DNA of 5,004 bases, taken from positions 1 through 5,004 of the forward strand of contig RFIY01000319.1 in assembly GCA_003695505.1 (NCBI GenBank). Reading direction: 5' to 3'. The DNA comes from J088 sp003695505 [NCBI: Candidatus Dadabacteria bacterium]. GTDB lineage: Bacteria; J088. This document shows, piece by piece, positions 1 through 5,004 of the stretch. Each line of letters opens with the position of its first letter. Within the stretch, counting starts at the first letter, position 1. Under the pieces are notes generated by a model, which was given only the letters and a program-made list of their open reading frames with translations, did no database searches and had not been told where the DNA came from. The translations under genes and the position numbers were made by a program.

Positions 1-1
1 C

Positions 2-715
2 TATAACTACAAACGCTACTACCAGCCCGGGACGGGGCGGTATTTGTCTGTTGATCCCAAACGGGATGACGCAGACTACGGGTCCGCGTTCAACCGGCCG
101 CTGGAATACATCGATCCAACTGGCGAAGCCGCCAATCTGATTGCGGGTGGTATCGGTTTCATTATTGGTTCTAGTCTGGATGTCGCCGTTCAACTCTACA
201 TCGCTACGAACTTCGAGAATAAGACGCTGGCTCAAGCGTACCGTGATCTAGATAGCTCCAGTGCTTTGAGCAGCGGTGGTGCGGCGGCGCTTAGCGGCAT
301 CGGTGGCGCAAACATAGCAGGCGTTGCTGGAATCACAGCGATCCAGACGGCCATACTTACGGGCGGATTGAACGGTGTGATCGGGACATTGGCCGACCTG
401 TTCCGCAAAGAGATCTCAGGACAGGACGTTTGTCTAACCGGGATTCTGAGCACGTTCTCCACGCAGGCTGGCCTGGGCATTTTGGGCTCGCTGGCGAGCA
501 GCGGAACATCCAGAATTATCGGCGCGCTGAAAAAGCTGAAGGCCGACAAGGCGTTTGAACGGTTAGCGCTAGACGAGAAGCTTATGGTGGTCAACAAAGT
601 GGTGGTGAAGGTGACGTCGGAGCAGGCTGGCGTTGCTGCCGCCATAGCAGAATCACTTGGTCAGCTTGCCGCGAATGCACCCATGGCGATTAAGCAAGCC
701 GCCGAGGGGAAATAA
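2..715 (+). CDS. RHS/YD-repeat polymorphic toxin, C-terminal end (5' partial), with hydrophobic Gly/Ala-rich tip
   Basis: The reading frame is open from the window edge, so the gene begins upstream; the TTG at 44 is an internal Leu codon, not a start. The first 41 residues match the end of an RHS core: YNYKRYY, TGRYLSVDP, then PLEYIDPTG at window residues 33-41. In the family, the text after this hallmark is a variable toxin tip released from the RHS shell, delivered by type VI secretion or a similar route. Here the tip is about 195 residues. It has a hydrophobic stretch around residues 43-69, a Gly/Ala-rich one around 88-134 (SGGAAALSGIGGAN, GVAGITAIQTAILTGG), another near 145-165, then a charged helix-like part (KKLKADKAFERLALDEK) and an Ala-rich end. 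No nuclease, deaminase or ADP-ribosyltransferase motif is visible. The hydrophobic pattern and the membrane-protein gene just downstream suggest a membrane-acting effector, which is inference. RHS assignment is firm; the tip's function is unknown. Confidence 0.85.
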   Translation, partial: YNYKRYYQPGTGRYLSVDPKRDDADYGSAFNRPLEYIDPTGEAANLIAGGIGFIIGSSLDVAVQLYIATNFENKTLAQAYRDLDSSSALSSGGAAALSGIGGANIAGVAGITAIQTAILTGGLNGVIGTLADLFRKEISGQDVCLTGILSTFSTQAGLGILGSLASSGTSRIIGALKKLKADKAFERLALDEKLMVVNKVVVKVTSEQAGVAAAIAESLGQLAANAPMAIKQAAEGK

Positions 716-720
716 GATTA

Positions 721-975
721 GTGAGCGCGTTCTTGGCTGGAGCTGCGATGCTCGTAAGCTCGTTTGTGCTTGTTTTCGTCTTGGCCATTCCTGAAGCTTT
801 GGTCGTTCTCGTGGCGCGAGCATTGTGTCGACGTGGCGATGGTCAAGAGCAGAGTTTCCTTAATGCTTACGTTTCGGTGATTTCGAATTTTGGTGTCTTT
901 TTGGGTAATCAAGTTGTCGGGATTGCTTGTGTCGTCTACATCTACCTTGAGTACCTGAAGAGTACTCAATCGTGA
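721..975 (+). CDS. Small two-helix membrane protein, candidate immunity protein to the RHS tip
   Basis: This 84-residue protein starts at GTG, five bases after the RHS stop, with a GAGGGGA Shine-Dalgarno-like sequence at 704-710 inside the end of the RHS gene, which points to translational coupling. Residues 3-36 are almost entirely hydrophobic apart from a P-E pair at 24-25. A short polar loop CRRGDGQEQ follows (36-44), then a second hydrophobic segment at about 46-75, ending in a polar tail. This predicts two inner-membrane helices with the basic loop probably cytoplasmic. I do not recognise the family. Immediate downstream placement, small size and low G+C (51 of 120 at 841-960) are typical of immunity genes paired with RHS tips, and a membrane immunity protein usually answers a pore-forming or otherwise membrane/periplasm-acting toxin. 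The role is inferred from context only. It could also be a chance hydrophobic ORF, but the start signal and spacing argue against that. Confidence 0.62.
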   Translation: MSAFLAGAAMLVSSFVLVFVLAIPEALVVLVARALCRRGDGQEQSFLNAYVSVISNFGVFLGNQVVGIACVVYIYLEYLKSTQS

Positions 976-1038
976 CAGCAACAGCGTCGGGTCGGTGCGG
1001 CCAGATTCGCAGCGCGCGCCATCTGTAGGGTGCGGTGC

Positions 1039-1061
1039 CAGCCTTGAATAATGTATTTTCT
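1039..1061 (+). repeat. Direct repeat A, copy 1
   Basis: This 23-base segment begins CAGCCTTG and ends TTTTCT. It matches 2010-2032 at 21 of 23 positions in the same orientation. The differences are A/T at the ninth base and A/G at the seventeenth. Together the two copies form the outer bracket around the toxin-antitoxin module. Confidence 0.7.
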
Positions 1062-1105
1062 CGATCTGCCTCGTCCTCGATGTCCGCCAGCGGTACGGGC
1101 GGCAG

Positions 1106-1128
1106 GCAATGTCTGACGAGGCGGGTGG
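1106..1128 (+). repeat. Direct repeat B, copy 1
   Basis: This 23-base segment begins GCAATGTCTGAC and ends GCGGGTGG. It matches 1953-1975 at 22 of 23 positions (one A/G difference) in the same orientation. In the second copy the same bases encode the last codons and stop of the Doc toxin, so this copy may be the remnant of another doc 3' end. The sequence before it is not clearly doc-like. Confidence 0.72.
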
Positions 1129-1142
1129 CCACCGACGGTGGC
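1128..1142. repeat. Small GC-rich inverted repeat
   Basis: GCCACC and GGTGGC form a perfect six-base stem around a three-base GAC loop. The left arm overlaps a ten-base perfect palindrome, GGTGGCCACC (1124-1133), at the end of repeat B copy 1. There is no T run after it, so it is not a typical terminator. It could be a protein-binding site or simply GC-rich chance structure. Confidence 0.4.
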
Positions 1143-1292
1143 ACCGGCGCTTCGAAGCGAGTCGAGGACGCACGACGCGAGCCAAAGCCGCAGCGCTCAT
1201 CCGCCGCGCACGCGTCAGCGACACATGCCTGGGGCGTCGCTTGAGGCAGTGGATGTTGCTCGCGGTCGGGGGGACAGGCTCTGCCCAACCGA

Positions 1293-1322
1293 TTGGCGAA
1301 CGCCGCACGATGGTAATACAAT
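1293..1322 (+). promoter_or_regulatory. Putative sigma70 promoter of the AbrB-Doc operon
   Basis: TTGGCG (1293-1298) and TACAAT (1317-1322) are separated by 18 bases. TACAAT differs from the -10 consensus by one base, and TTGGCG matches the -35 consensus at four of six. Transcription would start near 1329, giving a leader of about 23 bases that carries the GGAGG site before the TTG start at 1352. Antitoxins of this class usually repress their own promoter, but no clear operator palindrome was found. Confidence 0.45.
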
Positions 1323-1341
1323 GGATTTACGATGTGATAAC

Positions 1342-1346
1342 GGAGG
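1342..1346 (+). promoter_or_regulatory. Ribosome binding site that fixes a TTG start for the antitoxin
   Basis: A perfect GGAGG lies five bases before TTG at 1352. The in-frame ATG at 1310 has no comparable site and lies inside the putative promoter, and the in-frame GTG at 1334 also lacks one. The site therefore decides in favour of the TTG, which yields the family-typical N-terminus QKKLTKHGNS. Confidence 0.65.
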
Positions 1347-1351
1347 TCGTT

Positions 1352-1579
1352 TTGCAAAAGAAACTCACCAAACACGGAAACAGCCTTGCGCTGGTTATTG
1401 ATCGCCCGGTGCTTGATTTGCTCCGGATCGATGCGGATACGCCGCTTGATATTTCGACGGATGGCCAGGTGCTCATTATTTCGCCGGTCCACGATGAGGA
1501 ACGGGCAGCCAGGTTCCATGACGCCCTCGAGCGCACCAACAAACGCTATGGGCGTATGCTCAAGAACCTTGCCGAGTAG
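1352..1579 (+). CDS. AbrB/MazE-family antitoxin of a Doc toxin-antitoxin pair
   Basis: This encodes a 75-residue antitoxin when read from TTG. Residues 2-46 form an AbrB/SpoVT swapped-hairpin DNA-binding domain, with the diagnostic run KLTKHGNSLALVID (4-17) followed by PVLDLLRID and a second strand pair (PLDISTDGQVLIISP). Residues 47-75 are a charged helical tail (EERAARFHDALERTNKRYGR) that in such antitoxins wraps and inhibits the toxin. It is expected to dimerise, bind the operon promoter and neutralise the Doc protein encoded three bases downstream. The start was chosen for its GGAGG at ideal spacing and its family-like N-terminus; an ATG at 1310 would add 14 residues unlike the family. 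The domain is clear. Neutralisation of this particular toxin is inferred from gene order, and AbrB-Doc pairs of this kind are common in proteobacteria. Confidence 0.9.
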   Translation: MQKKLTKHGNSLALVIDRPVLDLLRIDADTPLDISTDGQVLIISPVHDEERAARFHDALERTNKRYGRMLKNLAE

Positions 1580-1582
1580 AGA

Positions 1583-1963
1583 GTGGATCCGACGTTTTTG
1601 TCCCTCGCGGAGGTTCTGGCCATTCACCAGGATCAGGTTGCGCGGTACGGTGGCGACCCGGCCATTCGCGACATGGGCTTGCTCCAATCCGCGGTCGCAA
1701 TGCCGGCCGCTGGTTTCGGCGGTGGTTATGTCCACAACGACCTGTTCGAAATGGCGGCGGCCTATTTGTATCACATTGACCAGAACCACCCATTCGTAGA
1801 TGGCAACAAGCGGACCGGCGCTGTGGCCGCAATTGTCTTTCTGGCGATGAATGATGTCGACCTGGAAGCCGATGAGCGTGAGTTCGAGCAGCTTGTGATT
1901 CGGGTGGCCGAAGGCGACGCGGACAAGAGCACAATCGCCGAATTCCTGCGCAGCAATGTCTGA
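1583..1963 (+). CDS. doc: Doc-type (death-on-curing) Fic-domain toxin
   Basis: This 126-residue protein is full length for the Doc family. It begins with FLSLAEVLAIHQDQVARYGG and continues with IRDMGLLQSAVAMPAAGFGG, the usual N-terminal landmarks. The catalytic Fic/Doc motif HPFVDGNKRT sits at residues 69-78 with the key His69, Asp73, Asn75, Lys76 and Arg77 present, so the protein looks active. P1 Doc uses this fold as a kinase that phosphorylates and inactivates elongation factor Tu. The motif here has GNK where P1 Doc has ANK, a variant often seen in chromosomal members. The GTG start lies three bases after the antitoxin stop with only a weak purine-rich GAGTAGAGA before it, implying translational coupling. 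The last codons and stop fall within repeat B copy 2. Assignment as Doc toxin is firm; kinase activity on EF-Tu is family-based inference. Confidence 0.93.
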   Translation: MDPTFLSLAEVLAIHQDQVARYGGDPAIRDMGLLQSAVAMPAAGFGGGYVHNDLFEMAAAYLYHIDQNHPFVDGNKRTGAVAAIVFLAMNDVDLEADEREFEQLVIRVAEGDADKSTIAEFLRSNV

Positions 1964-1975
1964 CGGGGCGGGTGG
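1953..1975 (+). repeat. Direct repeat B, copy 2, spanning the doc stop codon
   Basis: This matches 1106-1128 at 22 of 23 bases. It covers the final codons (Ser-Asn-Val) and TGA of doc plus 12 bases beyond. The inner repeat pair encloses the entire toxin-antitoxin operon, with copies starting 847 bases apart. Confidence 0.72.
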
Positions 1976-2009
1976 TCGGTCGAAGTCTACGACGAGAGAG
2001 GTAATGGGT

Positions 2010-2032
2010 CAGCCTTGTATAATGTGTTTTCT
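2010..2032 (+). repeat. Direct repeat A, copy 2, with a consensus -10 hexamer
   Basis: This matches 1039-1061 at 21 of 23 bases. Its one A-to-T difference in the ninth base creates an exact TATAAT at 2018-2023, where copy 1 has AATAAT. A TG dinucleotide sits immediately before the hexamer. No good -35 element is seen at normal spacing, so promoter activity is only possible. Confidence 0.65.
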
Positions 2033-2179
2033 GCTCGCTTCGATATATTGGCGCGTTGGAGGGGCGCAGCTACGCAACGTTTGCGCTCTATGCAAGCCTG
2101 CCCCCCCCGCCTGAGCTCATCGACCGGGCGTCGGATGCATTCCGGGAACCGCTGCGCGTACGGCGGTGTCCAATACGGT

Positions 2180-2185
2180 TAAAAT
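2180..2185 (+). promoter_or_regulatory. Possible -10 element for the ABC operon
   Basis: TAAAAT differs from TATAAT by one base and lies in the only A/T-rich spot just before the ATPase gene, 84 bases ahead of its ATG. The sequence where the -35 should be (around 2157-2162) is a poor match, so the call is weak; the TATAAT at 2018 is an alternative. Confidence 0.25.
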
Positions 2186-2269
2186 AGTGAATTACCTGGC
2201 GCGGAGCTGACCGGTTGCCGCGCTGATTCTCGTTCAGGGACCGGAACAACTACAAGCAGGAGCAGCACG

Positions 2270-3016
2270 ATGACGGAACCGTCGGCAGCGACTCCGCCGT
2301 TACTCGATGTCCGGGGACTGACCCGGCGTTATGGTGATTTTGCGGCGGTCAGCAATCTCTCGTTCCAGGTATCCGCAGGTGAAATCGTCGGTTTTCTTGG
2401 ACCCAACGGGGCAGGGAAGTCCACGACGATGCGGATGCTGACGACCTATCTGCCGCCGACCGAAGGCACGGCGACCGTCTGTGGCGCCGACATCGTCGAA
2501 GATGCGGCGCGGGTGAGGGAGCAGATCGGTTATCTGCCGGAAACGCCGCCGGTCTACCCGGAAATGCGCGTCGAGCGTTACCTGCGATTCGTGGCGCGGA
2601 TCCGGCAGGTGCCCCGTGGGCAGATTGGCGAACGGGTGAACTGGGCGATCGAAGCCTGCGGCCTTGCCGATCGTCGGCGCCAGATCATCGGTACGCTGTC
2701 GAAGGGCTATCGTCAACGCGTCGGGATCGCCCAGGCGATCGTCCACGATCCGCGCGTGCTGATCCTCGACGAACCGACCTCGGGCCTCGACCCGAACCAG
2801 ATCCTCGAAATCCGTGATCTGATTCGTCGACTGGGTGAAGGGCGGACGATCCTGCTCAGTACGCACATTCTTCAGGAAGTGCGCAGCGTCTGTGATCGCG
2901 TGCTGATCCTGCACAACGGGCACCTGGCCTTCGATGCGCCGCTCGACGACAGCCTCGATCTGGAAAAAACCTTCATTGATCTGACGACCCGCGTAACCGA
3001 AAGCGAGGCCGCGTGA
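2270..3016 (+). CDS. gldA: ABC transporter ATP-binding protein, GldA-like
   Basis: This is a complete 248-residue nucleotide-binding subunit. Walker A is GPNGAGKST at 44-52, the signature is LSKGYRQR at 143-150 (a variant of LSGGQ), Walker B is VLILDEPT at 163-170, the D-loop is SGLDP at 171-175 and the switch His is in STHIL at 198-202. The Q-loop position reads GYLPET (88-92), with Glu in place of the usual Gln, as is common in the GldA/NosF/CcmA branch. The ATG has AGGAG seven bases upstream (2258-2262). It should hydrolyse ATP on the cytoplasmic face to drive the permease encoded next, whose ATG overlaps its stop by one base. The gliding-type assignment rests on the following GldF- and GldG-like genes. 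The name reflects homology only, as gliding itself is a Bacteroidetes trait and the substrate here is unknown. Confidence 0.93.
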   Translation: MTEPSAATPPLLDVRGLTRRYGDFAAVSNLSFQVSAGEIVGFLGPNGAGKSTTMRMLTTYLPPTEGTATVCGADIVEDAARVREQIGYLPETPPVYPEMRVERYLRFVARIRQVPRGQIGERVNWAIEACGLADRRRQIIGTLSKGYRQRVGIAQAIVHDPRVLILDEPTSGLDPNQILEIRDLIRRLGEGRTILLSTHILQEVRSVCDRVLILHNGHLAFDAPLDDSLDLEKTFIDLTTRVTESEAA

Positions 3017-3816
3017 TGAAATGGTTCAGGAATGCCATCGCTATTGCGGGGCGCGAACTTGGCGCCATGTTCGTTTCGCCAATCGCCTACGTCTGCCTGT
3101 CCGGGTTTGCGGTGTTGAGCGGCTGGATTTTCTTCAACCTGCTGGCGCGATTCCTTCAGGTGTCGGGGATCTATATGCAGCTCGCCGCGCAACGGCCCGA
3201 TCTGCTGGCACAGCTCAATCTGATCGACATGGTGCTGCAGCCGACGTTTCTGAACATGACGGTGATTTTGTTGCTGCTGTTTCCGCTGCTGACGATGCGT
3301 CTGCTGTCCGAGGAACGGGCGCGACATACCGATGAGCTGCTGTTGACCAGCCCGATTTCGACCGGATCGATCGTATTCGGAAAATTTCTTGCGGTTGCGG
3401 TAGTGTACATCGGCATGCTGGCGATGTCGTTCTCGTACGTCGCGGTGCTGATGATCTACGGCAGTCCGCCGCCGGCGTTGAGCGAGATCGCATCGGCCTA
3501 TCTGGGGCTGCTGCTGATGGGATTGACGTTTGGTGCGATCGGCCTGTTCACATCGAGCCTGACCAGCAACCAGATCGTCGCCGCCGTCAGTTGCTTCGTG
3601 GTGCTGTTGCTGTTCTATGTGATCGACTGGATGGCGATGAGTACCTCTGGGACGACGCGGGATGTGCTCGAATACCTGAGCCTGGTCCGCAAGTACCAGG
3701 ATTTCGTCAAGGGGATCGTCGACGTGCGTGGTCTCGTCTATTTCTCGAGCATCGTCGCGCTCGGCCTGTTTCTGAGCAAGGCGTCGCTGGATACGCTGCG
3801 CGTGCGCAGCAACTGA
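3016..3816 (+). CDS. gldF: ABC-2 family permease, GldF-like
   Basis: This 266-residue integral membrane protein is read from the ATG at 3016, which shares one base with the ATPase stop (TGATG). A GTG at 3013 is also in frame, but the ATG has GAGG seven bases upstream (3005-3008) and is preferred. It opens with an amphipathic stretch (RNAIAIAGRELGAMFVSP). Six membrane helices are predicted at roughly 22-46, 79-95, 118-147, 159-182, 186-205 and 237-255. The cytoplasmic segment PLLTMRLLSEERARHTDELL followed by LTSPISTGSIVFGKF (about 90-124) is the hallmark of the NosY/GldF branch of ABC-2 permeases and is the likely contact with the ATPase. It should form the membrane channel with its ATPase and the GldG-type protein downstream. 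The family is clear; the substrate is not known. Confidence 0.92.
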   Translation: MKWFRNAIAIAGRELGAMFVSPIAYVCLSGFAVLSGWIFFNLLARFLQVSGIYMQLAAQRPDLLAQLNLIDMVLQPTFLNMTVILLLLFPLLTMRLLSEERARHTDELLLTSPISTGSIVFGKFLAVAVVYIGMLAMSFSYVAVLMIYGSPPPALSEIASAYLGLLLMGLTFGAIGLFTSSLTSNQIVAAVSCFVVLLLFYVIDWMAMSTSGTTRDVLEYLSLVRKYQDFVKGIVDVRGLVYFSSIVALGLFLSKASLDTLRVRSN

Positions 3817-3838
3817 CCGTATCAGTGGAGAATCTGCG

Positions 3839-5004
3839 ATGAGCAACAATACCATGCAACGCTACGCATCGATCAGCGGGATTCTTGGCGCCGCGCTGTT
3901 TTTGTTTGGCCTGGCAACCTACCTGTTTACCCAGGTCATGACGGCGTACTCGGCGATTCATCTCGCGGCCGGCGCCATTCTGATGGCGGTGTTCTTGTTC
4001 GCGAACCTGCAGCGGCTTGGCGCGATGGCGCGTGGCCGTGCGGCACGGACGGCGGCCGAAACGCTGTCGCTCGGCGCGATCACGGTCGCGATCGTCGTCA
4101 CACTCAATCTGATCGCCAGCGTCTATCCGAAGCAGTTCGACTGGACCGCCAGTGGTCTCTATTCGCTTAGCGACCAGACCGAAAAGATTCTGAAGGGTCT
4201 GGATACCGATGTGCGCGCGATCCTGTTCAAGCAGGGGGGAATGGATCCGCAGGCCGAGGACCTGTTGCGCCTGTACAGTACCGAATCAAAGCGGTTCCAG
4301 TACGAGATCGTCGATCCGGTCCAGCATCCCGATCTGGCCGAGCGATATGAAGTCCGTCAGGATGGCACGCTGGTCCTGGATGCGGGGGGCCGCCACCAGA
4401 AGGTTACGGATGAGCTGACCGAGGAGGCACTGACGAATGCATTGTTGTCGCTGCTGGCTGGGCGCGACACCGTTGTCGGGTTCCTGACCGGCCACGGCGA
4501 GCTTTCGGTTGACGACGACCAGAATGCCGGCGGGCTGGCGCTGTTCCGAACGCTGCTCGAAGAAGAAAACTACCGCACCGAGACGGTCGATCTGTTTTCG
4601 AGCGGCCAGGTGCCTGCGCAGGTCGATGTGCTGGTGATTGCCGCTCCGACCGATGCCCTGCTGCCTGCCGAAGTCAGTGCCGTGACCGCATGGCTGGGGC
4701 AGGGGGGGCGGCTGTTGCTGCTTGGCGACCCGTTCCGGGTCGGTGGCGCGCCGCTCGCTGAGGCGCTCGGGCTTAATGGCTTCGGCGACAACATGCTGAT
4801 CGACCAGACGATCCAGTTGTTCGCCGGACCAACGCTCGGCACGCAGATCATTGCCGATGACTACGGCGATCACGAAATCGTCGCTGGATTCAATCGCAGA
4901 TTGCTGTTTGCCCAGGCTTGCGCACTGCACATGCCGGAGTCTCCGCCCGAGGGCATGCGCTGGACGCCGCTCGTCCGCTCGAGTCCGTCGTCGTGGGGCG
5001 AGGC
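3839..5004 (+). CDS. gldG: GldG-family ABC-associated membrane/periplasmic protein (3' partial)
   Basis: The frame is open from ATG 3839 to the window end (388 full codons), and GGAG lies eight bases before the start (3827-3830). Three hydrophobic helices occupy about 11-34, 37-57 and 74-96. A large soluble domain, presumably periplasmic, follows. It opens with FDWTASGLYSLSDQTEKIL (100-118), the usual entry of this family, and continues with VVGFLTGHGE (212-221), DVLVIAAPTD (263-272), a Rossmann-like VTAWLGQGGRLLLLGDP (282-298), and TPLVRSSPSSWGE near the cut. These are landmarks of the GldG / ABC-transporter auxiliary family, whose members are usually around 450-600 residues, so perhaps a quarter is missing. 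The 22-base gap to the permease places it in the same operon. It likely acts as an accessory subunit of the ABC complex; its biochemical role is not established. Confidence 0.9.
   Translation, partial: MSNNTMQRYASISGILGAALFLFGLATYLFTQVMTAYSAIHLAAGAILMAVFLFANLQRLGAMARGRAARTAAETLSLGAITVAIVVTLNLIASVYPKQFDWTASGLYSLSDQTEKILKGLDTDVRAILFKQGGMDPQAEDLLRLYSTESKRFQYEIVDPVQHPDLAERYEVRQDGTLVLDAGGRHQKVTDELTEEALTNALLSLLAGRDTVVGFLTGHGELSVDDDQNAGGLALFRTLLEEENYRTETVDLFSSGQVPAQVDVLVIAAPTDALLPAEVSAVTAWLGQGGRLLLLGDPFRVGGAPLAEALGLNGFGDNMLIDQTIQLFAGPTLGTQIIADDYGDHEIVAGFNRRLLFAQACALHMPESPPEGMRWTPLVRSSPSSWGE

Larger units (their letters stand above)
976..1292. other. Intergenic region between the RHS locus and the TA operon
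   Basis: No convincing gene is present on either strand. The open frames here are low-complexity, Arg/Ala/Ser-rich readings of GC-rich DNA without recognisable domains or good ribosome binding sites. The region holds one copy each of two short repeats (1039-1061 and 1106-1128) that recur after the Doc gene, and a small GC-rich inverted repeat at 1128-1142. No hairpin followed by a T run is seen after the immunity gene, so no intrinsic terminator is called. Confidence 0.6.
1976..2269. other. Intergenic region between the TA operon and the ABC operon
   Basis: No recognisable gene is present. It contains repeat A copy 2 (2010-2032), a short perfect stem CGCAA/TTGCG around CGT (2073-2085), a run of eight C (2101-2108), and an A/T-rich spot TTAAAATAG (2179-2187) that may include a -10 element. 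A 43-codon open frame from TTG 2056 to TAG 2187 lacks an assignable product. The promoter of the downstream ABC operon should lie here. Confidence 0.55.

Noticed and set aside
1128-1142. Possible intrinsic terminator hairpin upstream of the TA operon.
   Set aside because: The stem is good but no T run follows, and it lies about 150 bases past the end of the immunity gene.
1109-1351. N-terminal extension of the antitoxin frame back to an ATG at 1109.
   Set aside because: The extra residues are Arg-rich, without similarity to AbrB antitoxins, and cover the putative promoter. The start at 1352 fits the family and has a strong Shine-Dalgarno.
860-1789. A long minus-strand open frame of 309 codons.
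   Set aside because: It runs antisense through the immunity gene, the antitoxin and most of the Doc gene, whose protein families are clear. It is a GC-rich shadow frame.
2056-2187. A 43-codon open frame (TTG start) reading GRSYATFALYASLPPPPEL and onward, between the TA and ABC operons.
   Set aside because: The residue make-up is somewhat protein-like, but there is no good ribosome binding site, it runs through a stretch of eight C, and no family is recognisable. It could be a gene remnant, but support is too thin.
976-2269. Possible integron cassette, since TA genes are common in integron arrays.
   Set aside because: I found no paired attC core sites (RYYYAAC/GTRRRRY type) around the TA module, and the flanking repeats are direct rather than inverted.
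2872-3855. A long minus-strand open frame of 327 codons rich in Gln, His and Arg.
   Set aside because: It is antisense to the well-supported ABC permease, and its Q/H/R-rich make-up is what reversed hydrophobic codons give.
1-5004. CRISPR array, tRNA or rRNA genes, or insertion sequence.
   Set aside because: No regularly spaced repeat series, no tRNA-like sequence and no transposase frame or terminal inverted repeats were seen on either strand.

Overview
The window looks like a GC-rich proteobacterial chromosome, most likely beta- or gammaproteobacterial. The evidence is the base composition of the right half (37 of 60 bases G/C at 3541-3600), an RHS tip of proteobacterial style, a MazE/AbrB-Doc toxin-antitoxin pair of a common proteobacterial type, and a GldA/GldF/GldG-type ABC cassette. 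The taxon is inferred, and no rRNA or other taxonomic marker is present. All recognisable genes lie on the + strand.

The left part (1-975) is the 3' end of an RHS/YD-repeat polymorphic toxin gene whose 5' part is outside the window. The last bit of the RHS core (YNYKRYY, TGRYL, PLEYIDPTG) is followed by about 195 residues of variable tip, rich in Gly, Ala and hydrophobic residues. Five bases after its stop is an 84-codon gene for a two-helix membrane protein, placed as a cognate immunity protein would be. Part of this small gene is clearly AT-richer (51 of 120 bases G/C at 841-960), consistent with an exchanged tip/immunity cassette. Neither the toxin domain nor the immunity family is recognisable by eye.

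The middle part (976-2269) holds a compact type II toxin-antitoxin operon: an AbrB/MazE-type antitoxin (best start TTG at 1352) and a Doc/Fic-family toxin with an intact HPFVDGNKRT motif. Two pairs of short direct repeats bracket it in nested order A-B-TA-B'-A'. B' covers the doc stop codon, so B may be the scar of an earlier or duplicated doc end. The rest of the flanks (976-1292 and 1976-2269) carries no convincing gene.

The right part (2270-5004) is the start of a tightly packed operon: an ABC ATPase (GldA-like), an ABC-2 permease (GldF-like) overlapping it by one base, and a GldG-family protein with three N-terminal membrane helices and a large periplasmic domain, cut by the window end. 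Together they should form one inner-membrane ABC complex. Its substrate outside the gliding Bacteroidetes is not established. A DUF4340-type gene often follows such cassettes and would be expected just beyond the window.

The least explained item is the RHS tip with its small membrane partner, which could be an undescribed membrane-acting effector/immunity pair. The repeat-bracketed TA module is the second most interesting feature.
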